Assembly (NCBI GenBank): GCA_034931985.1
Contig: JAYGHB010000001.1
Span: 372,001 to 436,000 of the forward strand
DNA: 64,000 nt
DNA from: Halotia wernerae
GTDB lineage: Bacteria; Cyanobacteriota; Cyanobacteriia; Cyanobacteriales; Nostocaceae
Direction: 5' to 3'
A program made the translations under genes and the position numbers. The notes beneath the pieces are model-generated. The model saw only the letters and a list, made by a program, of their open reading frames with translations, made no database searches and was not told the origin of the DNA. Positions 1 through 8,213 of the stretch are shown here, piece by piece (the first letter of the stretch is position 1; every line of letters starts with the position of its first letter).

Positions 1-123
1 CACGTCGTTGATCCGCACCAGCGCTTCCCATACGCCAAGGCATAACGCGACCGCGAGCGTGGGATAAGCGATCCACGCGATCCAGGCGGTGCGTTGGCGG
101 AAGGTTTTCATCGGGGCGGTCAT
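1..123 (-). CDS. ABC transporter permease, N-terminal fragment (runs off window)
   Basis: This is the first 41 codons of a minus-strand gene that leaves the window at its left edge. It reads MTAPMKTFRQRTAWIAWIAY and then a hydrophobic stretch ending LGVWEALVRINDV. A short basic N terminus, one membrane segment and a WExLVR-type turn are typical of the start of SsuC/TauC-class permeases, and the other permease of this locus has the same WELVVRVF pattern. A second ATG four codons in (position 111) is an alternative start. It follows the binding-protein gene and would be the second permease of the importer. The ATPase is not in the window and probably lies further left. Confidence 0.6.
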   Translation of the reverse strand, partial: MTAPMKTFRQRTAWIAWIAYPTLAVALCLGVWEALVRINDV

Positions 124-155
124 ACTGGGGCGTTCGCTCGATCTGAAAACGGATC

Positions 156-195
156 CCGGCGGCGCGGAAGGATCGCTCCCCCTCGACGCCGCCGG
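156..195 (-). promoter_or_regulatory. Intercistronic stem-loop after binding-protein gene
   Basis: A perfect 9-bp inverted repeat (CCGGCGGCG at 156-164, CGCCGCCGG at 187-195) lies between the stop of the binding-protein gene and the start of the next permease. There is no U-run directly after it on the minus strand, so it is more likely an mRNA-stabilising or attenuating hairpin than a full terminator. Confidence 0.55.
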
Positions 196-204
196 AAAAC
201 CCGA

Positions 205-1203
205 TTACGGGCAGAGAACCGGCGTCGCCGGCAGATAGGCGCTGGTGTAGTAGTTCGTGATCGGCTTGTCGGTCGGGAAGCCCATCGCGGTGGTCATCAC
301 CTCGTAGGTCTTCTGCCAGACTTCCGGCTTGGTCGCGCCGATGGTGTCGCCCTTGCCCGCAGGGCAAACCGACGCGAAGCTATAGACCGCGCCCTTCAGC
401 AGATCTTCCTTCGACTTCTCCATGTCGGGGAACAGCGCCTTCAGCGCGTCGACCGAAGCGGACGGATCCTTGATCGCCGCTTCCCAGCCCTTCGCCGTGG
501 CGGCGACGAACTTTCTGTAGACGTCGGGCCGCGCGGCCAGCTTGTCGTCGCGCGCGACCAGGCTGAGCGAGATCAGCGGCACGCCGTTGTCGTAGAAGTA
601 AATGACGCTGGCCTTCCGACCCTGCGCCGCCAGCGGCACCACGATGTTCTCCGGCGTTTCGGCGACGGCGTCGACGCCGCCCGACGTCAGCAGCCCGAGG
701 CTCGCGGCCTGGGCGGCCGAAACGATCGTGACCGAGGATTCGGGAATGCCGTTCGCCTTCAAGAACAACGGCACGAGCGGCACGACGGCCGCACCCGGCG
801 CCACGGCGATTTTCTTCCCGGCCAAGTCCTTCGGCGTCTTAATGCCAGAAGAGTCGAGGAAGTTGATACCGAACTGGCCGGCCTTCCAGATCGTCGAAAC
901 GATCTTGATGGGGGCACCCTTCGATGCGGCGTTGAGGATCGCACCCGCATCGGCGAGTCCCAGATCGCTCTGCCCCGTCGCGACGAGCTGGGCGGCAACG
1001 CCGGAACCACGGCCTTCCTGCAGCACGACTTCGAGGCCCTCGGCGGCGTAATAGCCGTTCTTCTGCGCCATCGCGAAGCCCAGATGCGCGGAATCCGCGC
1101 GCCAGTTCATCGTCAGCGTCAGCTTTTCGGCGGCGACCGCCGAAGCCGCCGACGCCAGCACCAGGCCGGCCGCCATTGCGGCGAGTTTCGTGAATTTATT
1201 CAT
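205..1203 (-). CDS. ABC transporter substrate-binding protein, NMT1/SsuA-like
   Basis: A 332-residue periplasmic binding protein. It begins with a Sec signal peptide (MNKFTKLAAMAAGLVLASAA, cleavage probably after the AVAA that follows). The mature start, LTLTMNWRADSAHLGFAMAQ, then KNGYYAAEGLEV and DLAGKKIAVAPG, is the hallmark pattern of the NMT1/THI5/SsuA family. Family members bind thiamine-pyrimidine precursors, sulfonates, nitrate, riboflavin or aromatic acids; the ligand cannot be read from the sequence. The gene lies between two permease genes and downstream of an IclR regulator, so it should be the ligand receptor of an IclR-controlled importer. A good Shine-Dalgarno (GGAGGAAA) precedes the ATG. 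Confidence 0.85.
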   Translation of the reverse strand: MNKFTKLAAMAAGLVLASAASAVAAEKLTLTMNWRADSAHLGFAMAQKNGYYAAEGLEVVLQEGRGSGVAAQLVATGQSDLGLADAGAILNAASKGAPIKIVSTIWKAGQFGINFLDSSGIKTPKDLAGKKIAVAPGAAVVPLVPLFLKANGIPESSVTIVSAAQAASLGLLTSGGVDAVAETPENIVVPLAAQGRKASVIYFYDNGVPLISLSLVARDDKLAARPDVYRKFVAATAKGWEAAIKDPSASVDALKALFPDMEKSKEDLLKGAVYSFASVCPAGKGDTIGATKPEVWQKTYEVMTTAMGFPTDKPITNYYTSAYLPATPVLCP

Positions 1204-1236
1204 CGTTTCCTCCTTCGTTGAACTTCGTTGGTTGGT

Positions 1237-1989
1237 TTACTTGCGCCGCCAGGGCAGCAGCAATTTCTCGAGCGACGCCATCGCGTAGCTCAACGCCACA
1301 CCGATCGCCGACGCGACGACCAGCGTGGCGAAGATCAGCGGCGTGTCCTTGTTGTCCATCGCGCGCAGCACGATGTAGCCGAGCCCGTTGTTCGAGTTCA
1401 TCCACTCGACGACGATGACGACGGTCACCGCGATGACGATCGTGGTCTTGAAGCCGGAGAAGATCGCGGGCGCCGCCGCCGGCAATTCGATGTAGCGGAA
1501 GGTCTGCCACCACGACGCGTTCATCGAACGGCTCAAGTAAAACAAGCGACGGTCCGCCGCCTTGAACCCCGCCACGCCGTCGACCAGCACGGGGAAGAAA
1601 GTGATTAGCGCCGTCAGCAGGATCTTGGGGAAATCGGCGTAGCCGAACCACACCAGCATCATCGGCGCCAGCGTGATCTTGGGCAGGCCCTGGATGAACA
1701 CGACCAGCGGATAGAGCAGCATTTCGCAGCGCCGCGAATTCGCGATCAGATAAGCAAGGATCAGGCCCGGAATTGCGCCCGCGACGAAGCCGTAGATGAT
1801 GAGGCGCGTGGTGATCAACCCGTGCGTGACGAAGCGCGGATACTCGTTGACCACGCGCATCAGGAAGTTCGACGGTGCGGGCAGCACGAAGGTCGGCAGC
1901 GCAAAGACGCGCACGACCAGTTCCCACAGCAGTAGCATTCCGGCGAACCACAGCACGGGCTCGCGAATACGGGCGAAAGCGGTATTCAT
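1237..1989 (-). CDS. ABC transporter permease, SsuC/TauC family
   Basis: A 250-residue inner-membrane permease (BPD_transp_1 fold) with about six hydrophobic segments. The cytoplasmic EAA loop lies around AADRRLFYLSRSMNASWWQT and is followed by RYIELPAAAPAIFSG, a clear SsuC/TauC-type signature. The ATG at 1989 overlaps the stop of the IclR gene as ATGA, indicating translational coupling. Together with the downstream binding protein and the truncated second permease it forms an unusual two-permease importer, or two half-systems; no ATPase is visible here. Longer readings upstream of 1989 run inside the regulator and were rejected. Confidence 0.85.
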   Translation of the reverse strand: MNTAFARIREPVLWFAGMLLLWELVVRVFALPTFVLPAPSNFLMRVVNEYPRFVTHGLITTRLIIYGFVAGAIPGLILAYLIANSRRCEMLLYPLVVFIQGLPKITLAPMMLVWFGYADFPKILLTALITFFPVLVDGVAGFKAADRRLFYLSRSMNASWWQTFRYIELPAAAPAIFSGFKTTIVIAVTVVIVVEWMNSNNGLGYIVLRAMDNKDTPLIFATLVVASAIGVALSYAMASLEKLLLPWRRK

Positions 1990-2786
1990 GCGGGGGCCAT
2001 GTCGCGCTGACGGATGCGCAGCGGCCAAATCTCCGCGATCTCGCGCGACGCGGCTTTCAACGCGTCGGCGAGATCGGCGTAGCGCGCGGGATCGATGCGC
2101 AAGATCGGCCCTGCGACGCTGATCGTGCCCGCCACCGGCGACTTGGGATCGAGACCGGCGAAGAAGGGTACTGCCAACGCCGCCGTTCCCGTCTCCGCCT
2201 CGTCCACCGCTTTGGCGTAGCCATGCGCGCGCGCATCGGCGAGTTCGCGTCGGAAGGATTCGACGTCGTTGACCGCGCGCGGGCCCAGCTGACGCCGTGA
2301 CTTGAATCCGCGCGTGCAAACGATGCGCAAGGCTTCGCTTTCCGGCAGCGTCGACAGCCAGGCTTTGCCGTTGGCGGTCGCGTGCAGCACGATCTCCTGC
2401 CCCATATCGGGGTCGTAGCGAAGGCCGGGCGGCGCGCCTTGCGCGCGTGCGACCCAAACGAGGTCTTCGCCTTCGACGATCGCCAAGCGGCAATATTCAT
2501 GGGTGCGCTTGGCCAATCGATCGAGCACGGCTTGCACGACATCGGGCACGGCGCGCGCGTCGAGATTGCGGAAGGCGAGCGTGCTGAGACGCAAGGACAG
2601 CGCGTAGCTTTGCGTCGCGGGGTCCTGGACGACCCAGCCGCGCGCCATCAACGTCGCGAGAATACGGTGCCCCGCGCTGGCCGGCAGTTCGACGCGGCGC
2701 GCGAGCTCGGACAGCTCCATCGGCTCCGCCTCGCCGGCCAGAACTTCGATGATCGCAAGACAGCGCTCGACCGCGTTGACCGTCAT
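1986..2786 (-). CDS. IclR family transcriptional regulator
   Basis: A 266-residue regulator. Residues about 1-65 are a winged helix-turn-helix (TVNAVERCLAIIEVLAGEAE, then LSELARRVELPASAGHRILA). Residues about 80-250 form the IclR effector-binding domain, with GQEIVLHATANGKAWLSTLP and GYAKAVDEAETGTAALAVPF, the conserved ligand-pocket segments. IclR proteins usually control adjacent catabolic or transport genes. This gene is the first of its operon, overlaps the following permease by 4 bp, and has a near-perfect IclR-type palindrome 50-80 bp upstream, so autoregulation and control of the divergent gene at 2915 are likely. Seen: domains and context. Inferred: regulatory targets. Confidence 0.92.
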   Translation of the reverse strand: MTVNAVERCLAIIEVLAGEAEPMELSELARRVELPASAGHRILATLMARGWVVQDPATQSYALSLRLSTLAFRNLDARAVPDVVQAVLDRLAKRTHEYCRLAIVEGEDLVWVARAQGAPPGLRYDPDMGQEIVLHATANGKAWLSTLPESEALRIVCTRGFKSRRQLGPRAVNDVESFRRELADARAHGYAKAVDEAETGTAALAVPFFAGLDPKSPVAGTISVAGPILRIDPARYADLADALKAASREIAEIWPLRIRQRDMAPA

Positions 2787-2835
2787 GAATGTCTCGTCGT
2801 TGGCGGGCGGTTTCCCAGGGCGATTATATAAAATT

Positions 2836-2866
2836 GATACTGAATTCCAAACTGGAATGCAATATC
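2836..2866. promoter_or_regulatory. Palindromic operator, probable IclR-type site
   Basis: The core ATTCCA-AAC-TGGAAT (2844-2858) is a perfect 6-3-6 inverted repeat. It is extended symmetrically by GATA (2836-2839) and TATC (2863-2866) about the same centre (2851), so 12 of 15 base pairs are complementary. It lies in an AT-rich pocket between the IclR gene (minus) and the gene at 2915 (plus). TTCCA/TGGAA half-sites resemble known IclR-family operators. Confidence 0.6.
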
Positions 2867-2914
2867 ATTTTTGGATCACTTGGCTTCACGCCCGTAAGAA
2901 ACGCGGAGATATCG

Positions 2915-3613
2915 ATGAGTTTGGTTGGACTTGGCGCCGTCGCTATTTGGCACGACATCGCCCCCGAGGGCCGCGACGAGTTCTATGCGTGGCACGGCAC
3001 CGAACATATGCCCGAGCGCGTCGCCATTCCGGGTTTCCTGCGCGGCCGCCGCTACGTGGCGCGCGACGCGAGCCTCGAATTCTTCAATCTCTACGAAGCG
3101 CAAACCCATGGCGACGTGACCGGCCCCGCCTATCACGCGCGGCTGCAAAGCCCCACGCCGTGGACCGTGTCCACCGTGAAGCATTTCCGCAACGTCGCGC
3201 GTTCGATCTGCGAAGTGGGAGCGAGCTTCGGTTCGGGCCAAGGCGGTCTCGCCGCCACCTGGCGCTACGATGTCGAATCCGCACGCGCCGAAGAACATCG
3301 TAAAGCGTTGGCCGAAACGATTCTGCCGGCGATCGCGCGCCAAGGCTTCATCGCGGGCGCGCATCTGCTGCGCGCCGACGCCGACGCCAGCGCCGTGGTG
3401 AACGCGGAAGAAAAAGCGCGCGGCGTCGCCAATCGCGTGCCGCGCTGGATCGTGATCGTCGAAGGCTGGGGCGACGACGCGAAATTCGTCGAGTATTGCC
3501 GCACGGCGCTTGCCGACAAGAATCTGGAAGCGAGCGGCGCCGTCGGCCCGTTCGAAGCCGGGTTCTACGCGTTGCAGGCGACGATCGATCGCAACGATCT
3601 GCCGAAGAGCTAA
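2915..3613 (+). CDS. EthD/dimeric alpha-beta barrel-like protein, function unknown
   Basis: A 232-residue protein without signal peptide or membrane segments. The N-terminal part (GLGAVAIWHDIAPEGRDEFY, then WHGTEHMPERVAIPGFLRGR and RYVA) is the pattern of small EthD-like/ferredoxin-fold proteins that cradle a hydrophobic substrate. A second, weaker copy of the fold seems to fill the C-terminal half (PRWIVIVEGW, FEAGFYALQATI), so it may be an internally duplicated dimeric barrel. The start at 2915 was chosen because GGAG lies about 8 bp upstream and the conserved N terminus begins there; an in-frame ATG at 2789 would run through the operator region. It is divergent from the IclR regulator and may be its target. 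No reaction is assigned. Confidence 0.7.
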   Translation: MSLVGLGAVAIWHDIAPEGRDEFYAWHGTEHMPERVAIPGFLRGRRYVARDASLEFFNLYEAQTHGDVTGPAYHARLQSPTPWTVSTVKHFRNVARSICEVGASFGSGQGGLAATWRYDVESARAEEHRKALAETILPAIARQGFIAGAHLLRADADASAVVNAEEKARGVANRVPRWIVIVEGWGDDAKFVEYCRTALADKNLEASGAVGPFEAGFYALQATIDRNDLPKS

Positions 3614-4179
3614 GCGAGCTTCGCGAACTTCGCCAAAAACCGCTCGCGCGCTTCTTCGGCCGACAACGCTTTCAACGTTGCGACATGGGGCTGGCGGCGA
3701 AAGGCGAAGACCTTGCGCGCTTCCGGCTCGGTGAAGCCGGCCAGCGCCACCGCCTCGATATAGGCGGCCTCGCGATCCGCGCGCTTGATCGCGAGAGTCC
3801 ATTCTTCCGGCAGGCGTGCGGGCAAGCCGAAGCGCAGATGCACCGCCGCCTGCACGCGCTTCTCCAGCGATTTATACGAATCGCCGATCACCGCCTTGAA
3901 CGGCGTGATCAGGTCGGCGGTCACGAACTCGCTGCCGTCGTGCAGCAGCGCCGCGCGGCGCATTTCGCGGGTCGGGCGCGCCATCGCCGCGTCGAAAATA
4001 TCGAGCACCAGCAGCGAATGCTGCGCGACCGAAAACCCGTGCGCGCCGGTCGTCTGGCCGTTCCAACGCGCGACGCGGGATAGACCCAGTGCGATATCCT
4101 CGATCTCGATATCCAGCGGCGACGGATCGAGAAGATCGAGCCGCCGCCCCGACAGCATGCGCTGCCACGCGCGGGTCAC
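3610..4179 (-). CDS. HD-domain hydrolase, YfbR-like
   Basis: A 189-residue protein of the HD phosphohydrolase superfamily. The metal-binding residues are visible in order: His in FSVAQHSLLV, the HD pair in AALLHDGSEF, and the distal Asp in IKRADREAAYIEA. The layout (short N terminus, GQTTGAHGFSVAQHS, HDGSE, ITPFK) matches YfbR-like 5'-deoxynucleotidases, which dephosphorylate nucleoside monophosphates, but specificity cannot be confirmed. Its stop overlaps the stop of the convergent gene at 3613. Its ATG overlaps the stop of the LysR gene as ATGA, so the two are probably co-transcribed. Confidence 0.8.
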   Translation of the reverse strand: MTRAWQRMLSGRRLDLLDPSPLDIEIEDIALGLSRVARWNGQTTGAHGFSVAQHSLLVLDIFDAAMARPTREMRRAALLHDGSEFVTADLITPFKAVIGDSYKSLEKRVQAAVHLRFGLPARLPEEWTLAIKRADREAAYIEAVALAGFTEPEARKVFAFRRQPHVATLKALSAEEARERFLAKFAKLA

Positions 4180-5102
4180 TTGCGATCCCCCGCCCCGCTA
4201 TGCGCCAAGGCTTTCGCCGCGTTGGCGCGCGCCAGCGCCGTGAAGGCCGCCGCGGCCGGTGTCAGCGAACGCCCCGCCGCCGCGATCAGGCTGATATCGC
4301 GCCCGACTTGGGGCCCGCGCAGTTCCCTGAGCGTCACGCGCCGATCATGCGCGATCTTGCGCGCGATCGCGGGCAGCACGGCCACGCCCAGCCCCGCCTC
4401 GACCAGCGCCACCGCCGTCGTGACATGCGAAACTTCGTAGGCCGGGCGGGCCGGGCGTCCCAAGCCGCCGAACCCCATTTCGACCAGGGCGCGCAAGCCG
4501 CTTTCGCGGGTCAGCGCGATCAACGGGGCGTCCGCGATCTCGGCCCAGGTCGTCGAGCGGCGCTTGCGACCGCCGGTCTCCGTGGCGGGTGCGAACACCA
4601 TCAGCGTGTCGTGCATCAGGCGGGTTTGCGAAATCCCCGCCTCCCCCGCCGCGAACGTGCCGATCCCCAGATCGGCCTCCCCGCCGCGCACCTTATCGAC
4701 GATCATATCCGTGCCCGCATCGATCAACGAAACCCGAACGCCTGGATACGCGCGCGTGAAGGCGGCGATCAAGCCCGGCAGCAACACGCTGGCGAGCAAT
4801 GGCGCGCAAGCGACGGCGACATGGCCTTTACGGCGCTGGGCGAGATCGGTGAGCCCGCGCAGCGACGTATCGATATCGGCGAGCAGCTTTTCCGCTTGCG
4901 GCATGAATTCGCGTCCGGCCTGCGTCATCTCCACCCGGCGCGTCGTGCGGTCGAACAGCGATACGCCGACTTGCTGTTCCAAATCCCGGATCAGCGCCGA
5001 CAAGGCGGGCTGGCTGATGCGCAAGCGTTCCGCCGCCCGGCGGAAGGCGCCCGCTTCGGCGACGGCCATGAAGCCGCGCAAATGGCGTAACTCGACATTC
5101 AT
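4176..5102 (-). CDS. LysR family transcriptional regulator
   Basis: A 308-residue LysR-type regulator. The N-terminal helix-turn-helix is clear (RHLRGFMAVAEAGAFRRAAE, then LRISQPALSALIRDLEQQVG and LFDRTTRRVEMT). Residues about 90-300 form the two-lobed co-inducer-binding domain. It is divergent from the operon starting at 5202 with a 99-bp gap, the classic arrangement for a LysR activator of a catabolic operon, so it is the best candidate regulator of the aldehyde dehydrogenase/3HAO/Liv operon. Inducer unknown. Confidence 0.92.
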   Translation of the reverse strand: MNVELRHLRGFMAVAEAGAFRRAAERLRISQPALSALIRDLEQQVGVSLFDRTTRRVEMTQAGREFMPQAEKLLADIDTSLRGLTDLAQRRKGHVAVACAPLLASVLLPGLIAAFTRAYPGVRVSLIDAGTDMIVDKVRGGEADLGIGTFAAGEAGISQTRLMHDTLMVFAPATETGGRKRRSTTWAEIADAPLIALTRESGLRALVEMGFGGLGRPARPAYEVSHVTTAVALVEAGLGVAVLPAIARKIAHDRRVTLRELRGPQVGRDISLIAAAGRSLTPAAAAFTALARANAAKALAHSGAGDRK

Positions 5103-5109
5103 AGGCCAG

Positions 5110-5142
5110 GACTATCAATCAATCGGAAAATTCCGTCTAGTC
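5110..5142. promoter_or_regulatory. Divergent promoter region with candidate LysR-binding site
   Basis: The 99-bp gap between the divergent LysR gene and the operon at 5202 contains an inverted repeat CGGAA-AA-TTCCG (5124-5135) and flanking arms GACTA (5110-5114) and TAGTC (5138-5142). LysR proteins bind dyads with A/T-rich cores in such gaps. No convincing -35/-10 pair could be fixed. Confidence 0.35.
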
Positions 5143-5201
5143 TCTCAAATCCGGCGGCCCGACAATCCTTCCCAATCAAGGCGAACAGGAGCACCGCGAA
5201 G

Positions 5202-6638
5202 ATGCCGGTCTATCCCGAAATCGGGCTTTATATCGACGGCAAGTGGCGCAAGACGGCCGACACGCTGCCCATTCTCAACCCCGCCGACGAAGCCGAGATC
5301 GGGCGTTGCCCGGTCGCGACCAAGGCCGATCTGGACGACGCGCTCGCCGCCGCCGCGAAGGGATTCGCGCTGTGGAGCCGGACCTCGCCGCATAAGCGCG
5401 CCGCCGTGTTGTGCCGCGCCGCCGCCTTGATGCGCGAGCGGCAGGAGGAGATCGCCCAGTCGATCACCCGCGAACACGGCAAGCCGATCGCGCAAGCGCG
5501 GCTGGAAGTCATTCGCGGTTGCGAATTCTTCGAATGGGATGCGGGCGAAGCCGTGCGCCTTTATGGCCGCGTCATCCCCAGCGAACAGGGCATTCGCTAC
5601 ATCGTCCATCACCAGCCGATCGGCGCGGTCGCCGCGTTCTCGCCCTGGAATTTCCCGATGAGCCAGCCTTGCCGCAAAATCGCGGGCGCCATCGCGTCGG
5701 GCTGCGCCATCATCATCAAAGCCGCCGAGGAAACGCCGGCGGGGGCCGTGCATATCGCACGCGCTTTGCACGATGCGGGTTTGCCCGCGGGCGTGTTCAA
5801 CCTCGTCTTCGGCGTGCCGGCGGATATCTCGAGCTACCTCATCCCCCGCCAACCGGTGCGCATGGTCGCCTTCACCGGCTCCACCGCCGTCGGCAAATGG
5901 CTGAGCGAGCGCGCCGCGCAAGCGATGAAGCCCGTGCTGATGGAACTGGGCGGGCATGCGCCCGTGATCGTGTGCGACGATGTCGACCCGATCGAAGCGG
6001 CACGCCTGTCGGTCATCCGCAAGTCGCGCAACCAAGGCCAAGTCTGCACCTCGCCCACGCGGTTTTTCGTGATGGAGAAGAACTACGCCGCGTTCCGCGA
6101 CGCCTTCGTGGAAGGCGCCAAGTCGATCAAGGTGGGCGACGGGCTCGATCCCGCCACGCAGATGGGCCCGGTCGCCAATCATCGTCGCTTGGCGGCGATG
6201 GAGGAATTGACCGCCGATGCCAAAGCCAAGGGCGCCAAGCTGCTGGCGGGCGGTACGCGCATCGGCAATCGCGGCTACTACTTCCCCGTCACCGTTTTCG
6301 CCGACGTGCCCGACGACGTGAAGGCGATGAGCGTCGAGCCCTTCGGGCCGCTGGCGCTGATCGCGCCCGTGCGCACGCTGGAGGAAGGCATCCAGAAGGC
6401 CAATTCCCTGCCCTTCGGCCTGGCGGCCTATGCCTTCACCCATTCGGCGCGCAACGTCGATTTGCTGACCGACGGCGTGGAATGCGGCAATCTGTCGATC
6501 AACACGCTGGAAGCGTCGGTCGCCGAAACGCCGTTCGGCGGCGTGAAGGAGAGCGGTTACGGCCGCGAAGGCGGTGCGGAAGGGCTGCACCACTATATGA
6601 TCGTGAAAAACGTCTCCCATCGCATGGCGATGGGCTGA
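5202..6638 (+). CDS. NAD(P)-dependent aldehyde dehydrogenase, GabD-like
   Basis: A 478-residue ALDH-superfamily enzyme of full length. The oxyanion Asn lies in AFSPWNFPMSQP, the general base is Glu248 (LMELGGHAP), the nucleophile is Cys282 (NQGQVCTSP), and the cofactor loop is FTGSTAVGK. Closest in style to succinate-semialdehyde and 2-oxoglutarate-semialdehyde dehydrogenases. It heads an operon with a DapA-like protein and 3-hydroxyanthranilate dioxygenase. Two roles fit: oxidation of 2-aminomuconate semialdehyde after ring cleavage, or of a semialdehyde made by the DapA-like lyase. AGGAG stands about 10 bp before the ATG. Family call is firm; substrate is inference. Confidence 0.9.
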   Translation: MPVYPEIGLYIDGKWRKTADTLPILNPADEAEIGRCPVATKADLDDALAAAAKGFALWSRTSPHKRAAVLCRAAALMRERQEEIAQSITREHGKPIAQARLEVIRGCEFFEWDAGEAVRLYGRVIPSEQGIRYIVHHQPIGAVAAFSPWNFPMSQPCRKIAGAIASGCAIIIKAAEETPAGAVHIARALHDAGLPAGVFNLVFGVPADISSYLIPRQPVRMVAFTGSTAVGKWLSERAAQAMKPVLMELGGHAPVIVCDDVDPIEAARLSVIRKSRNQGQVCTSPTRFFVMEKNYAAFRDAFVEGAKSIKVGDGLDPATQMGPVANHRRLAAMEELTADAKAKGAKLLAGGTRIGNRGYYFPVTVFADVPDDVKAMSVEPFGPLALIAPVRTLEEGIQKANSLPFGLAAYAFTHSARNVDLLTDGVECGNLSINTLEASVAETPFGGVKESGYGREGGAEGLHHYMIVKNVSHRMAMG

Positions 6639-6657
6639 CGAACCGGGAGATACCGCG

Positions 6658-7617
6658 ATGAAATATTCCCGCAGCGAAGCCAAGACCTACGCCCGCACCA
6701 ATATGAAGGGCGTGTGGGCTGCCGCGTTGACGCCCTTCAAGGGCCCGGAACGCGCGATCGACGAAGCCGGGTTCCAGCGCAATGTCGACCATTGGGTCGG
6801 CAAGCTCGGCATCGACGGCTTGTTCATCGCGGGCAAGCAGGGCGAGTTCTTCTCCATGAGCTTGGCCGAGCGCAAGCGCATGTTCGATTTGGCGGTCGAA
6901 GCGACCGGCAAGCGCGCGGGCACGATCATGTCGTGCTCCGACCAGAACATGGATACGGTGATCGAACTCGCCAAGCACGCGCAGAAGGCGGGGGCGGATT
7001 ACATCGTCGTCCATGCGCCCGTGCTGCATTTCCTCAAGGCGCAGGACGAGACGCTCCATAACTATTACAGCCATGTCGCGCGCCAAGTGGATATCGGCAT
7101 CGCGCTGTGGAGCCATCCTGACTCGGGCTATTTGATGAGCCCGCAGCTTTGCGCGCGCCTCGCCGAAATCCCGAACGTCGTGGCGATCAAGTATTCGGTG
7201 CCGCGCGCGATGTATTCCGAACTCACGCGGCTGGCGGGCGACAATCTGATCGTCTCGACGGCGTCGGAAGAGGAATGGTTCGACAACATCGTCGAACTCA
7301 AATGGCAGGTCTATCTCTGCTCCAACCCGCCCTTCCTGTTCCAGACGGCGGTGGATAGGCGTATGCGCGACTACACCGATCTCGCCTTCGCGGGCCGGAT
7401 CGACGAAGCCAAGCGCATCCGCGACAGCCTGGAGCCGGTGCGCGAAGCGTTCAAGCACAGCCGCCCGGCCGAGAAGCCGCACGCCCACGCCAAATATTGG
7501 CAGGATTGCCTGGGCCAAACCGGCGGCGAAGTCCGGATGCCGCTGCTTGGTCTCAACGACGCCGAAAAAAAGGCGATCGATGCCGCCATCGCGAAAAGCG
7601 GCCTCAAACTCAGCTGA
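6658..7617 (+). CDS. DapA/NAL-family class I aldolase or dehydratase
   Basis: A 319-residue TIM-barrel protein of the dihydrodipicolinate synthase/N-acetylneuraminate lyase family. The substrate loop GKQGEFFSMSLAER and the Schiff-base lysine Lys178 (VVAIKYSVPRAM) are present. The usual PPYY catalytic-tyrosine motif is replaced by HAPVLHF (residues 119-125), so the normal proton-relay Tyr is missing; this argues against true DapA activity and for a divergent lyase or dehydratase. About 20 residues precede the barrel. It sits between the aldehyde dehydrogenase and 3HAO genes with short gaps and a GGGAGA ribosome-binding site. It may cleave or dehydrate a 2-oxo acid made downstream of ring cleavage. 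Substrate unknown. Confidence 0.82.
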   Translation: MKYSRSEAKTYARTNMKGVWAAALTPFKGPERAIDEAGFQRNVDHWVGKLGIDGLFIAGKQGEFFSMSLAERKRMFDLAVEATGKRAGTIMSCSDQNMDTVIELAKHAQKAGADYIVVHAPVLHFLKAQDETLHNYYSHVARQVDIGIALWSHPDSGYLMSPQLCARLAEIPNVVAIKYSVPRAMYSELTRLAGDNLIVSTASEEEWFDNIVELKWQVYLCSNPPFLFQTAVDRRMRDYTDLAFAGRIDEAKRIRDSLEPVREAFKHSRPAEKPHAHAKYWQDCLGQTGGEVRMPLLGLNDAEKKAIDAAIAKSGLKLS

Positions 7618-7631
7618 AGGGAGAAGAAGTC

Positions 7632-8213
7632 ATGTCCATTCTCGACCTGCCCTCCCCCCCCGTTTCAGAGCTTTCGTTCCGCCAGCCGTTCAACTTCCAG
7701 AAATGGATCGACGACAACCGGCATTTCCTGAAACCGCCGGTCGGCAACAAGACGCTGTATCAGAACGGCGGCATCATCGTCATGGTGGTCGGCGGGCCGA
7801 ACTCGCGCGTCGATTTCCACGACGATCCGGCCGAGGAGTTCTTCTATCAGCTGAAGGGCGACATGATCCTGAAGATCGCGGATCGGGGAAAGATCTACGA
7901 CGTCACGATCCGCGAGGGCGACGTGTTCCTCCTGCCGCCCCATACCATCCATTCGCCCCAGCGCCCGGTGGCCGATTCCGTCGGCCTGGTGATCGAGGGG
8001 GCGCGCCGCCCCGGGGATATCGACGGTTTCGAATGGTATTGCTTCGAATGCGGCGGCAAAGTCCACCGCGTCGAAGTGGAATTGAAGGATATCGTCAAAG
8101 ACCTGCCGCCGCTTTACGATGCCTTCTACGCCGATGAAAAGGCCCGGGTTTGCCCGCATTGCGGATCGGTCCATCCCGGCAAGGTGCCGCCGCCGGGCTG
8201 GGTCAAAATCTGA
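7632..8213 (+). CDS. nbaC: 3-hydroxyanthranilate 3,4-dioxygenase
   Basis: A 193-residue cupin dioxygenase that opens the ring of 3-hydroxyanthranilate to 2-amino-3-carboxymuconate semialdehyde. The Fe(II) triad is His63 (DFHDD), Glu69 (EEFFYQ) and His107 (TIHSPQR). The spacing, 6 and 44 residues, equals that known for the Cupriavidus enzyme (51, 57, 95). The second, rubredoxin-like metal site of bacterial 3HAOs is also present: Cys137/Cys140 (YCFECGG) and Cys174/Cys177 (CPHCG), in the same register. Substrate-binding Arg59 and Arg111 are kept. No kynureninase or kynurenine monooxygenase lies nearby, so the true substrate may be a related aminophenol. The ATG at 7632 has GAGAAG upstream. Confidence 0.92.
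   Translation: MSILDLPSPPVSELSFRQPFNFQKWIDDNRHFLKPPVGNKTLYQNGGIIVMVVGGPNSRVDFHDDPAEEFFYQLKGDMILKIADRGKIYDVTIREGDVFLLPPHTIHSPQRPVADSVGLVIEGARRPGDIDGFEWYCFECGGKVHRVEVELKDIVKDLPPLYDAFYADEKARVCPHCGSVHPGKVPPPGWVKI

Noticed and set aside
2789..2914. Longer N terminus for the gene at 2915
   Set aside because: It would code through the AT-rich operator region and lacks the conserved start; GGAG precedes 2915.
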